A stretch of DNA of 64,000 bases from Rhizobium grahamii CCGE 502 (lineage in GTDB: Bacteria > Pseudomonadota > Alphaproteobacteria > Rhizobiales > Rhizobiaceae): contig NZ_AEYE02000029.1 of assembly GCF_000298315.2 (NCBI RefSeq), forward strand, positions 248,001 through 312,000. The letters are read 5' to 3'. Below, one piece after another: positions 9,518 through 19,039 of this stretch (position 1 is its first letter; each line of letters starts with the position of its first letter). The notes beneath the pieces are model-generated. The model worked only from the letters and a program-made list of their open reading frames with translations, was not told where the DNA came from and ran no database searches. The position numbers and the translations under genes were made by a program.

Positions 9518-10762
9518 ATGTCACCAGAACCGAATACCCTTATGCCCCCATTCCGGATGAGCGAACGGCGAACGAGCATGCTCGGCGCGCTCCTCGCAAC
9601 CATCGGCCCGATCTCGATGTCGATCTATACGCCGGCAATGCCGGAGCTCGTCCATGCGTTCCAGACATCAGACTCCGCGATCAAGATGACGCTGTCAGTC
9701 TATTTCGCCGGCTTCTCGGTTGCGCAGCTGCTTGCCGGTCCGCTCTCCGATGCCTTCGGCCGCCGCGCCGCCACCCTCCTCTTCATCGGCATCTATGTGG
9801 TCGGCAGCCTGCTTGCCGCCTTTGCGCCCGGCATCGAGTGGCTGCTTGCCGGCCGCCTAATCCAGGGCGTCGGCGCCTCTGTCGGAATAACTGTGGCGCG
9901 CGCCATCGTGCGTGACCAATTCACCGGGACGGAAGCCTCTCGCATCATGAACCTGATTGGCATCATGATTGCCATCGGACCGGCCGCGGCGCCGACGATC
10001 GGCGGGCTGGCCCTGGCCGCCTTCGGCTGGCAATCCGTCTTCTTCCTCCTGATCGGCTTCGGACTGCTGATCTGTTTCGGCGTGATCGTCTTCATGCGCG
10101 AAACGAGCGTGCCGGATCCACGCCGCGCGCGCCCGGTCCCGCTGCTTCGCGCCTATCTGGAACTTGCACGCGAAACCCGCTTCGTCTCCGCCTCGCTCGT
10201 TCTCGGAGGCTCGATCGGCGCGCTTTACGCGCAGGCGACGCTGCTCCCGTTCATCCTGATCAACGTCGTCGGCCTTTCACCGACCGCCTTCGGCCTGGGC
10301 ATGATGATGCAATCGGGTTCCTACTTCCTCGGCTCCGTCTGCCTTCGGTACGCCGCACCCCGCTTGGGCGGTGACGGTTCCGTGCGCGGCGGGCTTGGCC
10401 TGCTAGGGTTCGCCGCAATCATGATCGCGCTATCAGTCCATTTTGTAACGCCCTCCTATCTCTCGATCATGGGGCCGATCGCGTTTCTGGCCTTCGGATT
10501 GGCGTTCCTGACACCGCATATGACGACATCGGGCCTCTACCCCTTCCCGCATATCGCCGGTTCGGCCTCGGCGATGATGGGCTTTATTCAGATGGGTGGC
10601 GGCTTTGCCGGCGGCGTCGCGGGTTCGTTGATCGGCATGCCGCTGCTTGCGTTCGGAACCGTGATCCCGATCATGGCGCTGATTTCGATCGTGAGCTACG
10701 TCTGGTTCGTGCGCGCCTCGCAACGCGCCGCAACACTTTCCCACGCCACAGCAGACGAATGA
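9518..10762 (+). CDS. MFS drug-resistance exporter, Bcr/CflA type
   Basis: This protein of about 414 residues has twelve predicted membrane segments and the Bcr/CflA pattern: DxxxPAMPEL-like SIYTPAMPELVHAF in TM1, then the loop 2-3 motif LAGPLSDAFGRR and GRLIQGVGASVGITVARAIVRD. The family expels drugs such as bicyclomycin or chloramphenicol by proton antiport. Three in-frame ATGs (9518, 9542, 9557) are possible and none has a strong ribosome-binding site; I chose the first after the low-complexity 5' part. It is followed by a hairpin shared with argG. Confidence 0.87.
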   Translation: MSPEPNTLMPPFRMSERRTSMLGALLATIGPISMSIYTPAMPELVHAFQTSDSAIKMTLSVYFAGFSVAQLLAGPLSDAFGRRAATLLFIGIYVVGSLLAAFAPGIEWLLAGRLIQGVGASVGITVARAIVRDQFTGTEASRIMNLIGIMIAIGPAAAPTIGGLALAAFGWQSVFFLLIGFGLLICFGVIVFMRETSVPDPRRARPVPLLRAYLELARETRFVSASLVLGGSIGALYAQATLLPFILINVVGLSPTAFGLGMMMQSGSYFLGSVCLRYAAPRLGGDGSVRGGLGLLGFAAIMIALSVHFVTPSYLSIMGPIAFLAFGLAFLTPHMTTSGLYPFPHIAGSASAMMGFIQMGGGFAGGVAGSLIGMPLLAFGTVIPIMALISIVSYVWFVRASQRAATLSHATADE

Positions 10763-10788
10763 AAAAGGCCCACACGAGGCGGGCCTTC
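10763..10788 (-). terminator. Terminator of argG (convergent with the MFS gene)
   Basis: The stem aaggccc/gggcctt (10765-10771 with 10781-10787) with a 9-base loop is followed on the minus strand by five T residues, directly after the MFS stop and 23 bases past the argG stop. The plus-strand side lacks a T run, so it mainly serves argG. Confidence 0.7.
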
Positions 10789-10810
10789 GATCTCTTGCGG
10801 CAGCTCTCGA

Positions 10811-12034
10811 TTACTTCGAGAGGTTGCGCTTGGCCAGCGTGCGCAGACGCAGCGCGTTAAGCTTGATGAAGCCGGCAGCGTCCTTCTGGTCGTAGGCGCC
10901 CTGGTCGTCTTCGAACGTAACCAGCTTGTCGGAATAGAGCGACTTCGGGCTCTCGCGGCCGGTGACCATGACATTGCCCTTGTAGAGCTTCAGCGTCACT
11001 TCGCCTTCGACATGCTCCTGGCTCTTGTCGATCAGAGCCTGCAGCATTTCGCGCTCCGGCGAGAACCAGAAGCCGTAGTAGATCAGCTCGGCGTAGCGCG
11101 GCATCAGCTCGTCCTTGAGGTGCGCAGCACCGCGGTCGAGGGTGATGGATTCGATGGCGCGGTGCGCGGCAAGCAGGATAGTGCCGCCGGGCGTCTCATA
11201 AACGCCGCGCGACTTCATGCCGACGAAGCGGTTTTCGACGAGGTCGAGGCGGCCGATGCCGTTGTCGCGGCCGTAGTTGTTGAGCGCCGCAAGCAGCGTT
11301 GCCGGGCTCATGCGTACGCCGTTGATCGAAACGGCATCACCCTTCTCGAAGCCAACCTTCATGGTGGTTGCTTTATCGGGAGCCGCTTCCGGAGAAATCG
11401 TGCGCATATGCACGTACTCGGGGGCTTCCTGTGCCGGATCTTCCAGAACCTTCCCCTCGGACGAGGAGTGCAGCAGGTTGGCGTCGACGGAGAACGGCGC
11501 TTCGCCCTTCTTGTCCTTGGCGACCGGGATCTGGTGGGCTTCGGCAAACGCGAGCAGATCGGTACGGCTCTTGAACGACCAGTCGCGCCAAGGCGCGATG
11601 ATCTTGATATCGGGGTTCAGCGCATAGGCGGAGAGCTCGAAACGAACCTGGTCGTTGCCCTTGCCCGTTGCGCCATGCGCGATCGCATCGGCGCCGGTCT
11701 TGCGGGCGATATCGATCAGGTGCTTGGAGATCAGCGGACGGGCGATCGAGGTGCCGAGCAGATAGACGCCCTCATAGACGGCATTGGCGCGGAACATCGG
11801 GAACACGAAGTCCTTCACGAACTCTTCGCGGACGTCCTCGATGTAGATTTCCTTAATGCCGAGCATCTCGGCCTTCTTCCGCGCCGGCTCCAGCTCTTCG
11901 CCCTGGCCGAGGTCGGCGGTGAAGGTCACGACTTCTGCGCCGAGTTCGGTCTGCAGCCACTTCAGGATGATCGAGGTGTCGAGACCGCCGGAATAGGCGA
12001 GGACGACTTTCTTTACGTCTTTGTGCGATGCCAT
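10811..12034 (-). CDS. argG: Argininosuccinate synthase
   Basis: The enzyme joins citrulline and aspartate with ATP hydrolysis to give argininosuccinate, the penultimate step of arginine synthesis. The 407-residue protein opens [21 protein letters not shown], with the N-type ATP pyrophosphatase P-loop SGGLDTS near residues 15-21; later stretches [13 protein letters not shown] and APWRDW are typical of the family. The reading frame continues upstream to 12394, but that extension lacks family similarity, so the ATG at 12034 is chosen. It is transcribed alone and ends at a hairpin terminator. Confidence 0.96.
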   Translation of the reverse strand: MASHKDVKKVVLAYSGGLDTSIILKWLQTELGAEVVTFTADLGQGEELEPARKKAEMLGIKEIYIEDVREEFVKDFVFPMFRANAVYEGVYLLGTSIARPLISKHLIDIARKTGADAIAHGATGKGNDQVRFELSAYALNPDIKIIAPWRDWSFKSRTDLLAFAEAHQIPVAKDKKGEAPFSVDANLLHSSSEGKVLEDPAQEAPEYVHMRTISPEAAPDKATTMKVGFEKGDAVSINGVRMSPATLLAALNNYGRDNGIGRLDLVENRFVGMKSRGVYETPGGTILLAAHRAIESITLDRGAAHLKDELMPRYAELIYYGFWFSPEREMLQALIDKSQEHVEGEVTLKLYKGNVMVTGRESPKSLYSDKLVTFEDDQGAYDQKDAAGFIKLNALRLRTLAKRNLSK

Positions 12035-12221
12035 GATGATGAGGTCCGTTGCAAAAGGGCAGCGGCAAGCCCGCCAAGCCCGGTATGGCTCGGCACTTTT
12101 AGCGAGATCGGCGCAGGACGCAAGGGCAACGGCGGCCCTACGCGGCTCGGATAATGTTTGACAGGCCGAGAGCGCAGCCCATATCTGCCAGCGTCCGCAC
12201 AATGCTGAGGAGTGGCTGGCC

Positions 12222-13076
12222 GTGACGAAAATCCAAGACATCATCAAGAAATCCAACGTGGCCGTCATCACCGGCGGTGCTTCCGGCATCGGGCTTGCGG
12301 CGGCAAAGCACTTCGCCCGTGCGGGCATGAGCGTTGCCATCGCCGATCTCGGCGGCGACCGGTTGGCAACGGCCGCAGAGGAACTGAAAGCCATCTCGGG
12401 CGAGGAGCATGTACTCGCCGTCGAAACAGACGTCGCTCAGAAGGAGTCTCTGGAAGCCCTTGAACGGACCGTGATCCAGCGGTTCGGCCGGGTACACATT
12501 CTCATGAACAACGCCGGTATCGGCCCCGAAACGTCGATCTTCAGCGCCCAGGCGAATTGGGACAGTCTCCTCGGCGTCAACCTGCTCGGCGTCATCCACG
12601 GCGTCAGGACCTTCGGCCAACACATGCTTGCCCACGGCGAACCGGGCCTGATCATCAACACCGGTTCCAAGCAGGGCATCACTACGCCACCCGGCAATCC
12701 GGCTTATAATGTCTCGAAGGCCGGCGTGAAGGTGTTCACCGAAGCGCTCGAGCACGAATTGCGCAACACCGAGGGCTCGAAGATCTCAGCCCACCTACTA
12801 ATCCCCGGCTTCGTCTTCACCGGTCTCACCAAGGGCGATCGCGCCGAAAAACCAGCCGCCGCGTGGACCGCGGAACAGACCGTCGACTTCATGATTGAAA
12901 GCCTGGAACGCGGCGACTTCTACATCCTCTGCCCCGATAACGACGTGGCTCGCGCGGTGGACGAACGCCGCATGGCCTGGGCAATGGGGGACGTCATCGA
13001 AAACCGCCCGCCGCTCTCGCGCTGGCACAAGGACTATTCCGACAAGTTCAAGGCCTATCTCGAGCGGAAGGAATAG
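12222..13076 (+). CDS. Short-chain dehydrogenase/reductase
   Basis: This 284-residue NAD(P)-dependent oxidoreductase has the Rossmann cofactor motif TGGASGIG near residues 20-27, NNAG near 97-100, and the catalytic SxxxxxxxxxxYxxxK arrangement in GSKQG...PAYNVSKAG near 150-170. Length is slightly above the classical 250 because of a C-terminal extension after [15 protein letters not shown]. The substrate is not predictable. It is divergent from argG, and the next gene, a LysE exporter, follows after 81 bases, so the two may be cotranscribed. Confidence 0.9.
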   Translation: MTKIQDIIKKSNVAVITGGASGIGLAAAKHFARAGMSVAIADLGGDRLATAAEELKAISGEEHVLAVETDVAQKESLEALERTVIQRFGRVHILMNNAGIGPETSIFSAQANWDSLLGVNLLGVIHGVRTFGQHMLAHGEPGLIINTGSKQGITTPPGNPAYNVSKAGVKVFTEALEHELRNTEGSKISAHLLIPGFVFTGLTKGDRAEKPAAAWTAEQTVDFMIESLERGDFYILCPDNDVARAVDERRMAWAMGDVIENRPPLSRWHKDYSDKFKAYLERKE

Positions 13077-13157
13077 GTTGTATTAGAAGGTTTGATTAGA
13101 CATTTTCCGGGAGCCGGGTAAAAGCAGGCAACGTTTTTCCGGCTTTCAGAGTGTATC

Positions 13158-13799
13158 ATGGACTTTCTACCCAGCTTCGCCACGCTTCTCGCCTTTGCTG
13201 CCGCGACTCTGCTGCTTGCGGCAACGCCCGGGCCAGACATGACGTTGTCCATCAGCCGCGCTCTGGCGCAGGGCAAGAAGGCGGCGCTGTTCGTCGTGCT
13301 CGGCACCAGTCTTGGCATCGTCGTCCACACAATGCTGGTCGCATTCGGTGTCTCGGCCCTGATTACCGCGTCGCCGACCGCCTTTCTGATCCTGAAGACC
13401 GGCGGTGCCGCCTATCTGCTTTGGCTTGCCGTCCAGGCGGTCCGCTACGGCTCGAAGCTTTCGGTCAACAAGGTGGAAGCGGCAGCAGGTACGCCGCTTG
13501 CCAACATCTCCTCGGGTTTCTGGGTCAACCTCTTGAACCCGAAGGTCATCATCTTCTTCATGACCTTCCTGCCGCAGTTCGTTAGCGCCGGCGATCCGAC
13601 GGTGACGCAGAAGCTGCTGTTTCTTGGCTTCTGCTTCATCCTGATCGGCATGCCGGTCAACGCTGCTGTGGTCTTTGCGGCCGACTGGCTGGCCAGCTGG
13701 CTGCAGAACAACAAGAAGGTCTTGCGCGGCATGGACTTTACCTTCGCCGGCGTCTTCTCCGTCTTCGCGGCAAAAATCCTGCTGACGCAGGCGCGCTAA
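13158..13799 (+). CDS. LysE family translocator
   Basis: This 213-residue inner-membrane exporter has six hydrophobic segments. Family marks are ATPGPDMTLSISRALAQGKKAAL near residues 21-43 and GFWVNLLNPKVIIFFMTFLPQF near 120-140. It is about as long as the LysE protein at 8734 but clearly a different paralogue. An SD-like stretch precedes the ATG only weakly. The gene ends at a perfect 10-bp hairpin facing the TrpXYZ-like operon. Confidence 0.9.
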   Translation: MDFLPSFATLLAFAAATLLLAATPGPDMTLSISRALAQGKKAALFVVLGTSLGIVVHTMLVAFGVSALITASPTAFLILKTGGAAYLLWLAVQAVRYGSKLSVNKVEAAAGTPLANISSGFWVNLLNPKVIIFFMTFLPQFVSAGDPTVTQKLLFLGFCFILIGMPVNAAVVFAADWLASWLQNNKKVLRGMDFTFAGVFSVFAAKILLTQAR

Positions 13800-13805
13800 G
13801 AGATC

Positions 13806-13828
13806 TCCGGGAAGTCTGACTTCCCGGA
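13806..13828. terminator. Perfect hairpin between two convergent genes
   Basis: A 10-bp perfect stem (tccgggaagt/acttcccgga) with a 3-base loop lies between the stops of the LysE gene (13799) and the ABC ATPase gene (13842). Neither side has a clear T run, so bidirectional termination is inferred from position and stability. Confidence 0.55.
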
Positions 13829-13841
13829 AAATTGTCTATCG

Positions 13842-14636
13842 TCAGCCGATCAGCAACGCATCGTCGTCAAGCGTCTGGCCGCGCATCTTGCGGAACATCG
13901 CGATCAAGTCTTCGACCTGCAACGTCTTGCGGCTGTCGCCGCTGACGTCGAGAACGATCTCGCCACCATGCAGCATGATCGTGCGGTGGCCATAATCGAG
14001 CGCCTGTCGCATGGAGTGGGTGACCATCAGCGTCGTCAGCTTGCGCTCCGAGACGATCTTCTGCGTGAGCCCCATGACGAACTCGGCCATGCCAGGATCG
14101 AGCGCCGCCGTATGCTCGTCGAGCAGAAGCACTTCGGAGCCCGCGAGCGTCGCCATGACAAGCGACACCGCCTGACGCTGACCGCCTGAAAGCAGGTCCA
14201 TGCGGTCCCGCATCCGATTCTCGAGGCCGAGATTAAGTTCGGCGATCCGCTCGCGGAAATGCTCGCGCCGCTTCGGACCCAGCGCGGAGACGAGCCCCCG
14301 CCTTTCACCGCGACGCGCGGCAAGTGCAAGGTTTTCCTCGATCGAGAGCGAGCCGCAGCTTCCCGTCAGTGGATCCTGAAAGACACGGGCAACGAGGCCC
14401 GCACGCGCGGCAGTCGATTTGCGCGTGACATCGGTCTTGCCGATGAGAACCTGACCTTCGCTGGCGAGCACGTCGCCGGCAAGAACGCCGAGCAGCGTCG
14501 ACTTGCCCGCCCCGTTCGAGCCGATAACAGTGACGAACGAGCCTTCTTCGATTGTCAGGCTGACGCCGTTCAGCGCCTGTTTCTGCAGCGGCGTACCTTT
14601 GCCGAAGACGACCTTGATATCCTTGAGCGTGATCAC
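13842..14636 (-). CDS. ABC transporter ATP-binding protein, TrpZ-like
   Basis: This 264-residue ATPase has Walker A GSNGAGKST near residues 39-47, signature LLSGGQRQAVSLV near 148-160, Walker B VLLLDEHTAALD (His where Pro is usual) and a late H-loop THSMRQAL. The DEHTAALDP variant is characteristic of the ATPase partner of ABC_sub_bind (DUF534) binding proteins, the TrpXYZ-type family implicated in aromatic amino-acid uptake. Its start overlaps the permease stop by 4 bases (14633-14636), so the two are translationally coupled. Confidence 0.9.
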   Translation of the reverse strand: MITLKDIKVVFGKGTPLQKQALNGVSLTIEEGSFVTVIGSNGAGKSTLLGVLAGDVLASEGQVLIGKTDVTRKSTAARAGLVARVFQDPLTGSCGSLSIEENLALAARRGERRGLVSALGPKRREHFRERIAELNLGLENRMRDRMDLLSGGQRQAVSLVMATLAGSEVLLLDEHTAALDPGMAEFVMGLTQKIVSERKLTTLMVTHSMRQALDYGHRTIMLHGGEIVLDVSGDSRKTLQVEDLIAMFRKMRGQTLDDDALLIG

Positions 14637-15514
14637 GATGCGGCACCTCCGCGGCGAAGACGGGGAAGAATAAGCGCTATTGTAACCAGAACGGCCGTCA
14701 CGAAATTAAGGTCCGATGCCTGCAGCCCGATGACATCGGTCGAGAGTGCCAGCTGGATGGCGATGCGGTAGAGGATCGAGCCGAGCACGCAGCCGACCAG
14801 CGCGATCAGCAGGCCACGGCGACCGAGCAGCGTTTCGCCGATGATGACGGCCGCAAGACCGACGACGATCGTTCCCACGCCCGAAGTAACGTCCGCAAAA
14901 CCGTTGGTTTGCGCGAAGAGCGCGCCACCGAAGGCAACCAGCGCATTCGAGATCGCCATGCCGAGATAGATCTGGCGGCTTGTGTCGACGCCCTGCGCGC
15001 GGGCCATACGGGCATTTGCGCCGGTCGCGCGCATCGCCAGACCCGAGTCGCTTTCAAGGAAGCGCCAAACGACGATCACGGCAACGACGACGAGGACGCC
15101 GACGAAGAGCGGCCGTACATAGAAATCACGCAGACCATGACCGAAGAACGGGCTGATCATTGTATCCGCATTGATCAGAGCGACGTTGGGTTTGCCCATG
15201 ACGCGTAGGTTGACCGAGAAGAGCGCAATCATCGTCAGGATCGACGCAAGCAGGTTCAGGATCTTGAAGCGCACATTGAGCATCGCGGTTACGAGACCGG
15301 CCGCAGCGCCCGCAACCATCGCAATAAGCGCAGCAAGCCAGGCATTTACGCCAGCGATGATGAGAACCGCCGTTACCGCAGCACCGAGTGGGAAAGAGCC
15401 GTCAACCGTCAGATCCGGAAAATCCAGCACACGAAATGCGAGGTAAACGCCGAGCGCAACGAAGGCATAGACCAGCCCCAGCTCCACGGCTCCCCAGAAT
15501 GCGATCTGACTCAA
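14633..15514 (-). CDS. ABC transporter permease, TrpY-like
   Basis: This 293-residue integral membrane protein has about eight to nine hydrophobic segments of the branched-chain-type permease fold (BPD_transp_2). It opens with a membrane segment (WGAVELGLVYAFVALGVYLAFRVLDF) and has the cytoplasmic ATPase-contact region ESDSGLAMRATGANARMARAQG near 175-195. It pairs with the ATPase downstream and the binding protein upstream. The substrate is inferred only from family (tryptophan/tyrosine or related). Confidence 0.88.
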   Translation of the reverse strand: MSQIAFWGAVELGLVYAFVALGVYLAFRVLDFPDLTVDGSFPLGAAVTAVLIIAGVNAWLAALIAMVAGAAAGLVTAMLNVRFKILNLLASILTMIALFSVNLRVMGKPNVALINADTMISPFFGHGLRDFYVRPLFVGVLVVVAVIVVWRFLESDSGLAMRATGANARMARAQGVDTSRQIYLGMAISNALVAFGGALFAQTNGFADVTSGVGTIVVGLAAVIIGETLLGRRGLLIALVGCVLGSILYRIAIQLALSTDVIGLQASDLNFVTAVLVTIALILPRLRRGGAAS

Positions 15515-15573
15515 GGCTCCTGCCCTTTCTTCTGACTTGTCCGGCCTATTGCCGGGCTCAAGCTTTTAATACC

Positions 15574-15607
15574 ATCAGCCGCCCCCGCGTAAAACGGGAG
15601 CGGCTGG
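15574..15607 (-). terminator. Intercistronic hairpin between binding-protein and permease genes
   Basis: The arms cagccgc/gcggctg (15576-15582 and 15600-15606) extend inward by cccg/cggg after one mismatch, giving an 11-bp stem in the 121-base gap of the operon. No T run follows on the minus strand. Such a structure commonly stabilises the upstream binding-protein message or partly terminates transcription. Confidence 0.5.
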
Positions 15608-15635
15608 ATGGCAAGTTTCTCTAAATATGCGGTGA

Positions 15636-16589
15636 TCAGTCGATCGTCTTGGTTGCGCGCTTCAGCACGCTTTCCGGCAGCGTAACGCCCATCTTGGCGG
15701 CCGCGCCCTTGTTGATGACGAGATCGCTACCAGCGGCAACCTTCACCGGAATGTCGCCCGGGTTTTCGCCCTTGAGGATGCGAACGACGATTTCGCCGGT
15801 CTGCTTGCCGACATCGTAGTAGTTGAAGCCGAGCGCCGCGACCGAGCCGCGCGAAACGGAATCGGTATCCGCCGTGAAGAGCGGCAGCTTGGCTTCCTCG
15901 GCAACGGCAACGGCGCCTTCGAGTGCCGAGATGATCGTGTTGTCGGTCGGGATGTAGATCGCATCGGCACGGCCGACGAGCGCGCGGGCAGCGCCCTGCA
16001 CTTCAGCGGACTTGGTGGCGGCTGATTCAACAACCTTCAGGCCGGCCTTCTCGGCCTCCACCTTCAGGACGGCAAGCAGTGACACCGAGTTCGCTTCACC
16101 GGAGTTGTAGAGGTAACCGATCGTCTTGGCGTTCGGCAGGATTTCCTTGATCAGCGCAACGTGCTCGGCAACCGGCGACATGTCGGACAGACCGGTGACG
16201 TTGCCGCCGGGCTTGTCCATGTTCTTCACCAGCTGCGCACCGAGCGGATCGGAAACGGCCGTGAAGACAACCGGAATGTCGCGCGTCGCGGAAACGACGG
16301 CCTGAGCTGACGGCGTGGAGATCGGAACGATGACGTTCGGGCCCTCGCCAGCGAACTGGCGTGCGATCTGCGCAGCCGTGGCCGGATTGCCCTGGGCCGA
16401 CTCGAACATGAACTTCAGGTTTTCGCCTTCCTTGTAGCCGGCGGCCGTCAGTACATCGAGGACACCCTTGCGCGCTGCATCGAGAGCCGGATGCTCGACG
16501 ATCGCCGTGACCGCGACGGTGACATCTTCGGCCTTGGCAGGCAGGGTCAGGGCCAGCGTGGCCGCGACAGCAAGCAGAATTGAACGCAT
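15636..16589 (-). CDS. ABC transporter substrate-binding protein, TrpX-like (ABC_sub_bind / DUF534)
   Basis: This 317-residue secreted protein has a Sec signal peptide (MRSILLAVAATLALTLPAKA) and the ABC_sub_bind fold: VTAIVEHPALDAARKGVLD near the N-terminus, ISTPSAQAVVSAT and IYIPTDNTIISALEG in the ligand cleft. Members bind tryptophan, tyrosine or other aromatic compounds. It is the first gene of a three-gene minus-strand operon with a good site (GGAGGAT) before the ATG. The 94 bases upstream include a hairpin (16614-16638). Confidence 0.9.
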   Translation of the reverse strand: MRSILLAVAATLALTLPAKAEDVTVAVTAIVEHPALDAARKGVLDVLTAAGYKEGENLKFMFESAQGNPATAAQIARQFAGEGPNVIVPISTPSAQAVVSATRDIPVVFTAVSDPLGAQLVKNMDKPGGNVTGLSDMSPVAEHVALIKEILPNAKTIGYLYNSGEANSVSLLAVLKVEAEKAGLKVVESAATKSAEVQGAARALVGRADAIYIPTDNTIISALEGAVAVAEEAKLPLFTADTDSVSRGSVAALGFNYYDVGKQTGEIVVRILKGENPGDIPVKVAAGSDLVINKGAAAKMGVTLPESVLKRATKTID

Positions 16590-16613
16590 TGGGTATCCTC
16601 CAGATATGATTTT

Positions 16614-16638
16614 GGCCTGCTTCTAGGAAAAGCAGGCC
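16614..16638 (-). terminator. Hairpin between rlmN and the TrpX-like gene
   Basis: A perfect 9-bp stem (ggcctgctt/aagcaggcc, loop of 7) lies 46 bases past the rlmN stop and 25 bases before the next ATG. There is no T tract on the minus strand, so it may be a weak terminator of rlmN or a leader structure of the ABC operon. Confidence 0.45.
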
Positions 16639-16683
16639 ATGAAATCAATCGTCCGGAGGTGTTTGAAAGATCAAACTTGCTGA

Positions 16684-17916
16684 TCAATCATCCGCGCCGT
16701 GATTGGCAATCATCATCGCCTCGAAGGCCAGCCGCTCGGTCTTGCGCATGCGCTCCGACTCCGACTTCAGCTGACCGCAGGCGGCGAGAATGTCGCGGCC
16801 GCGCGGGGTGCGGATGGGCGAGGCATATCCGGCCGAGTTGATGAAATCGGCGAACTTCTCGATCTGCGCCCAGTCGGAACACTGGTAGTTGGTGCCCGGC
16901 CAGGGGTTGAACGGAATGAGGTTGATCTTCGCCGGCACGCCCTTGAGCAACTGGATCAGACCCTTGGCGTCTTCCAGACTGTCGTTGACGTCCTTCAGCA
17001 TCACATATTCGAAGGTGATGCGTCGGGCGTTCGAAAGCCCTGGATACTTGCGGCAGGCGTCGATCAGCTCCTTCAACGGATACTTCTTGTTGATCGGCAC
17101 CAGGATGTCGCGCAGGTCGTCGCGCACGGCATGCAGCGAGATCGCCAGCATCACGCCGATCTCGTCACCGGTACGGAAGATTTCAGGCACGACGCCCGAG
17201 GTCGAGAGCGTCACGCGACGCTTGGAGAGCGACAGCCCATCACCATCGGTCGCGATCAGCAGCGCCTGCTTCACGGCATCGAAATTGTAGAGCGGCTCGC
17301 CCATGCCCATCATCACGATGTTGCTGACCTTGCGGCCTTCCGCCGGCATGATCGTGCCCTGCGGCGCTTCGCGATCGGGGAAGTCGCCCAGCCGGTCGCG
17401 CGCCAGGAGAAGCTGTGAAAGGATCTCCTCGGCCGTCAAATTGCGTACCAGCCGCTGCGTGCCGGTATGACAGAAGGAACAGGTCAGGGTGCAGCCGACC
17501 TGGCTCGAGATGCAAAGCGTGCCGCGGCCCTCCTCCGGGATGTAGACCGCCTCGATCTCGACTGGACGCCCGGCTCCGCGCGGAGGGAAACGCAGGAGCC
17601 ACTTCCGCGTACCGTCATTGGAAACCTGTTCTTCGACGATCTCGGGACGCGCGATGGTGAAATGCCGCTTCAGCATCTCGCGCATGTCCTTGGCGACGTT
17701 TGTCATGTGATCGAAATCGGACACACCGCGCACGTAGATCCAATTCCAGAGCTGGGCAACGCGCATCTTGATCTGCTTGTCCGGCACGCCCTTTTCGCGC
17801 AACGCAGCGCCCATCTCTTCACGGCTGAGGCCGATCAGCGAGGGCTTCTGGCCCGCGTCGAGCTGCGGCAGCGTGCCGGCAGGCTTGGTAACAGTCATCG
17901 CATCCATGACGGACAT
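16684..17916 (-). CDS. rlmN: Dual-specificity RNA methyltransferase RlmN
   Basis: This 410-residue radical-SAM enzyme methylates C2 of A2503 in 23S rRNA and of A37 in some tRNAs. The CX3CX2C cluster motif reads CTLTCSFC, followed by [27 protein letters not shown] and [11 protein letters not shown] are also typical. A C-terminal [15 protein letters not shown] contains the conserved cysteine for the methyl-transfer intermediate. The N-terminal extension before [11 protein letters not shown] is modest and normal for rhizobia. Transcribed alone, as far as spacing shows. Confidence 0.96.
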   Translation of the reverse strand: MSVMDAMTVTKPAGTLPQLDAGQKPSLIGLSREEMGAALREKGVPDKQIKMRVAQLWNWIYVRGVSDFDHMTNVAKDMREMLKRHFTIARPEIVEEQVSNDGTRKWLLRFPPRGAGRPVEIEAVYIPEEGRGTLCISSQVGCTLTCSFCHTGTQRLVRNLTAEEILSQLLLARDRLGDFPDREAPQGTIMPAEGRKVSNIVMMGMGEPLYNFDAVKQALLIATDGDGLSLSKRRVTLSTSGVVPEIFRTGDEIGVMLAISLHAVRDDLRDILVPINKKYPLKELIDACRKYPGLSNARRITFEYVMLKDVNDSLEDAKGLIQLLKGVPAKINLIPFNPWPGTNYQCSDWAQIEKFADFINSAGYASPIRTPRGRDILAACGQLKSESERMRKTERLAFEAMMIANHGADD

Positions 17917-18089
17917 AGTCTCTTATCCCGAATTCAACATGCGATCGCCCCGGTAAGCCGGATGACTTGCGGGCACGACAGGCATGATGGCAGAAATTGA
18001 ATGCGGAACCGGCGGCAAAGCCGCGATCTATCCGCTGTTGCGCGGGCCTTTAGCATCATTTTCACCGCGCGTCACTATAGATGGAAACG

Positions 18090-18114
18090 ACGAAGGCCGG
18101 CGCAAGGCCGGCCT
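18090..18114 (-). terminator. Putative terminator of the IalB-family gene
   Basis: An 8-bp G+C stem aggccggc/gccggcct (18094-18101 with 18107-18114, 5-base loop) sits about 30 bases after the stop at 18143. The minus-strand tail is T-containing (tcgtcgttt) but interrupted. Confidence 0.5.
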
Positions 18115-18142
18115 CCTGAAATTTCGCTACCGAGGCAGGCGC

Positions 18143-18706
18143 TTACTTGCAGCCTTCAACCTGCTTCAGTGCGGCGGAGATGCCGGACAGCGAGTAGCTG
18201 TACGACGTCGATGTTCCCTTGCGCGATGTGGCGTTGACGGTCATCGAGTGGCCGCTCTTCATGGCGGCGACGAGCGCCGGCTCCTGGGCCGCATTCTCGA
18301 CCCAGCCGGCCTTGTCCTTGGTGAACATCACGAAGGTCTTGTTGTCGATAACGACATCGATCTTCGAGTTTTCCTTGACGATGTAGCCCATCATTGCCTG
18401 CGGCTCGTAGGAAATGTTCTGCCCGGGGCGCTGCGAGACGATGAAGAAGTTGTCACCGTGATCGATGTTCGCTGGTTTCTTTTCCGTCGGTACGGACAAC
18501 ACATAGCAAACGGTGCTCGCGCCGGACTTGTACGAATAGGCGCCCCAGGCCTGGAACTGCTGTATCCGCGTCGGCGCTGTCGAAGCCGGAGCAGCCTGCT
18601 GCTGCGCTGCCGGTGCCGCGGGCTGCGTCTTCTTGGTTTGAGCGGATGCAATGCCGGCGCTGGCGAGAACGAGGGAAATGGCGATTGCGGTAGTTTTACG
18701 AAACAT
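18143..18706 (-). CDS. Invasion-associated locus B (IalB) family protein
   Basis: This 187-residue exported protein has a signal peptide (MFRKTTAIAISLVLASAGIASA), a proline/alanine/glutamine-rich linker (about residues 24-45), then the IalB domain: FQAWGAYSYKSGASTVCYVLS, GDNFFIVSQRPG and KSGHSMTVNATSRKGTSTSYSYSLSG. IalB proteins are periplasmic or surface proteins of Rhizobiales, named from Bartonella erythrocyte invasion; their role in free-living rhizobia is unclear. Two cysteines (in VCYVLS and at EGCK) could form the family disulphide. Confidence 0.85.
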   Translation of the reverse strand: MFRKTTAIAISLVLASAGIASAQTKKTQPAAPAAQQQAAPASTAPTRIQQFQAWGAYSYKSGASTVCYVLSVPTEKKPANIDHGDNFFIVSQRPGQNISYEPQAMMGYIVKENSKIDVVIDNKTFVMFTKDKAGWVENAAQEPALVAAMKSGHSMTVNATSRKGTSTSYSYSLSGISAALKQVEGCK

Positions 18707-19039
18707 GGATATCCTGCCGGTTCTTGCGATTCGAGCCCGAAGCGAGCGGGCGGCGCATAATCACGATCTGCTTTATTTTGACTTAATTCAGGTTACCAAA
18801 GCGTCAACAGGGACTGCGAGAAGTCCCTGCCTGTGCCATTCTCACCCAAGTGTCAACGCCGGGCGCTGGCGCCTCGCCCGTGGTGGCGTAGTACTGTGTG
18901 CGCACGCAGACCATCGTCACGAATGATTTAAGACATAAAGATTCAGGCAAGAGTTTGACCTTTTCAGAAACCGTTGTAGGTCAATAAGCGTTGGAAATCC
19001 GTTGGAGAATTCGCTGCGGCAGGGGACTTTGCACGGGAT
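18707..19039. other. Gene-free interval of 333 bases between the IalB-family and sigma-factor genes
   Basis: This divergent intergenic stretch should hold promoters for both flanking genes. I see no convincing coding frame. A G+C hairpin (gggcg/cgccc around 18861-18879) is present. No clear GGAAC-type ECF promoter pair could be assigned. Confidence 0.5.
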
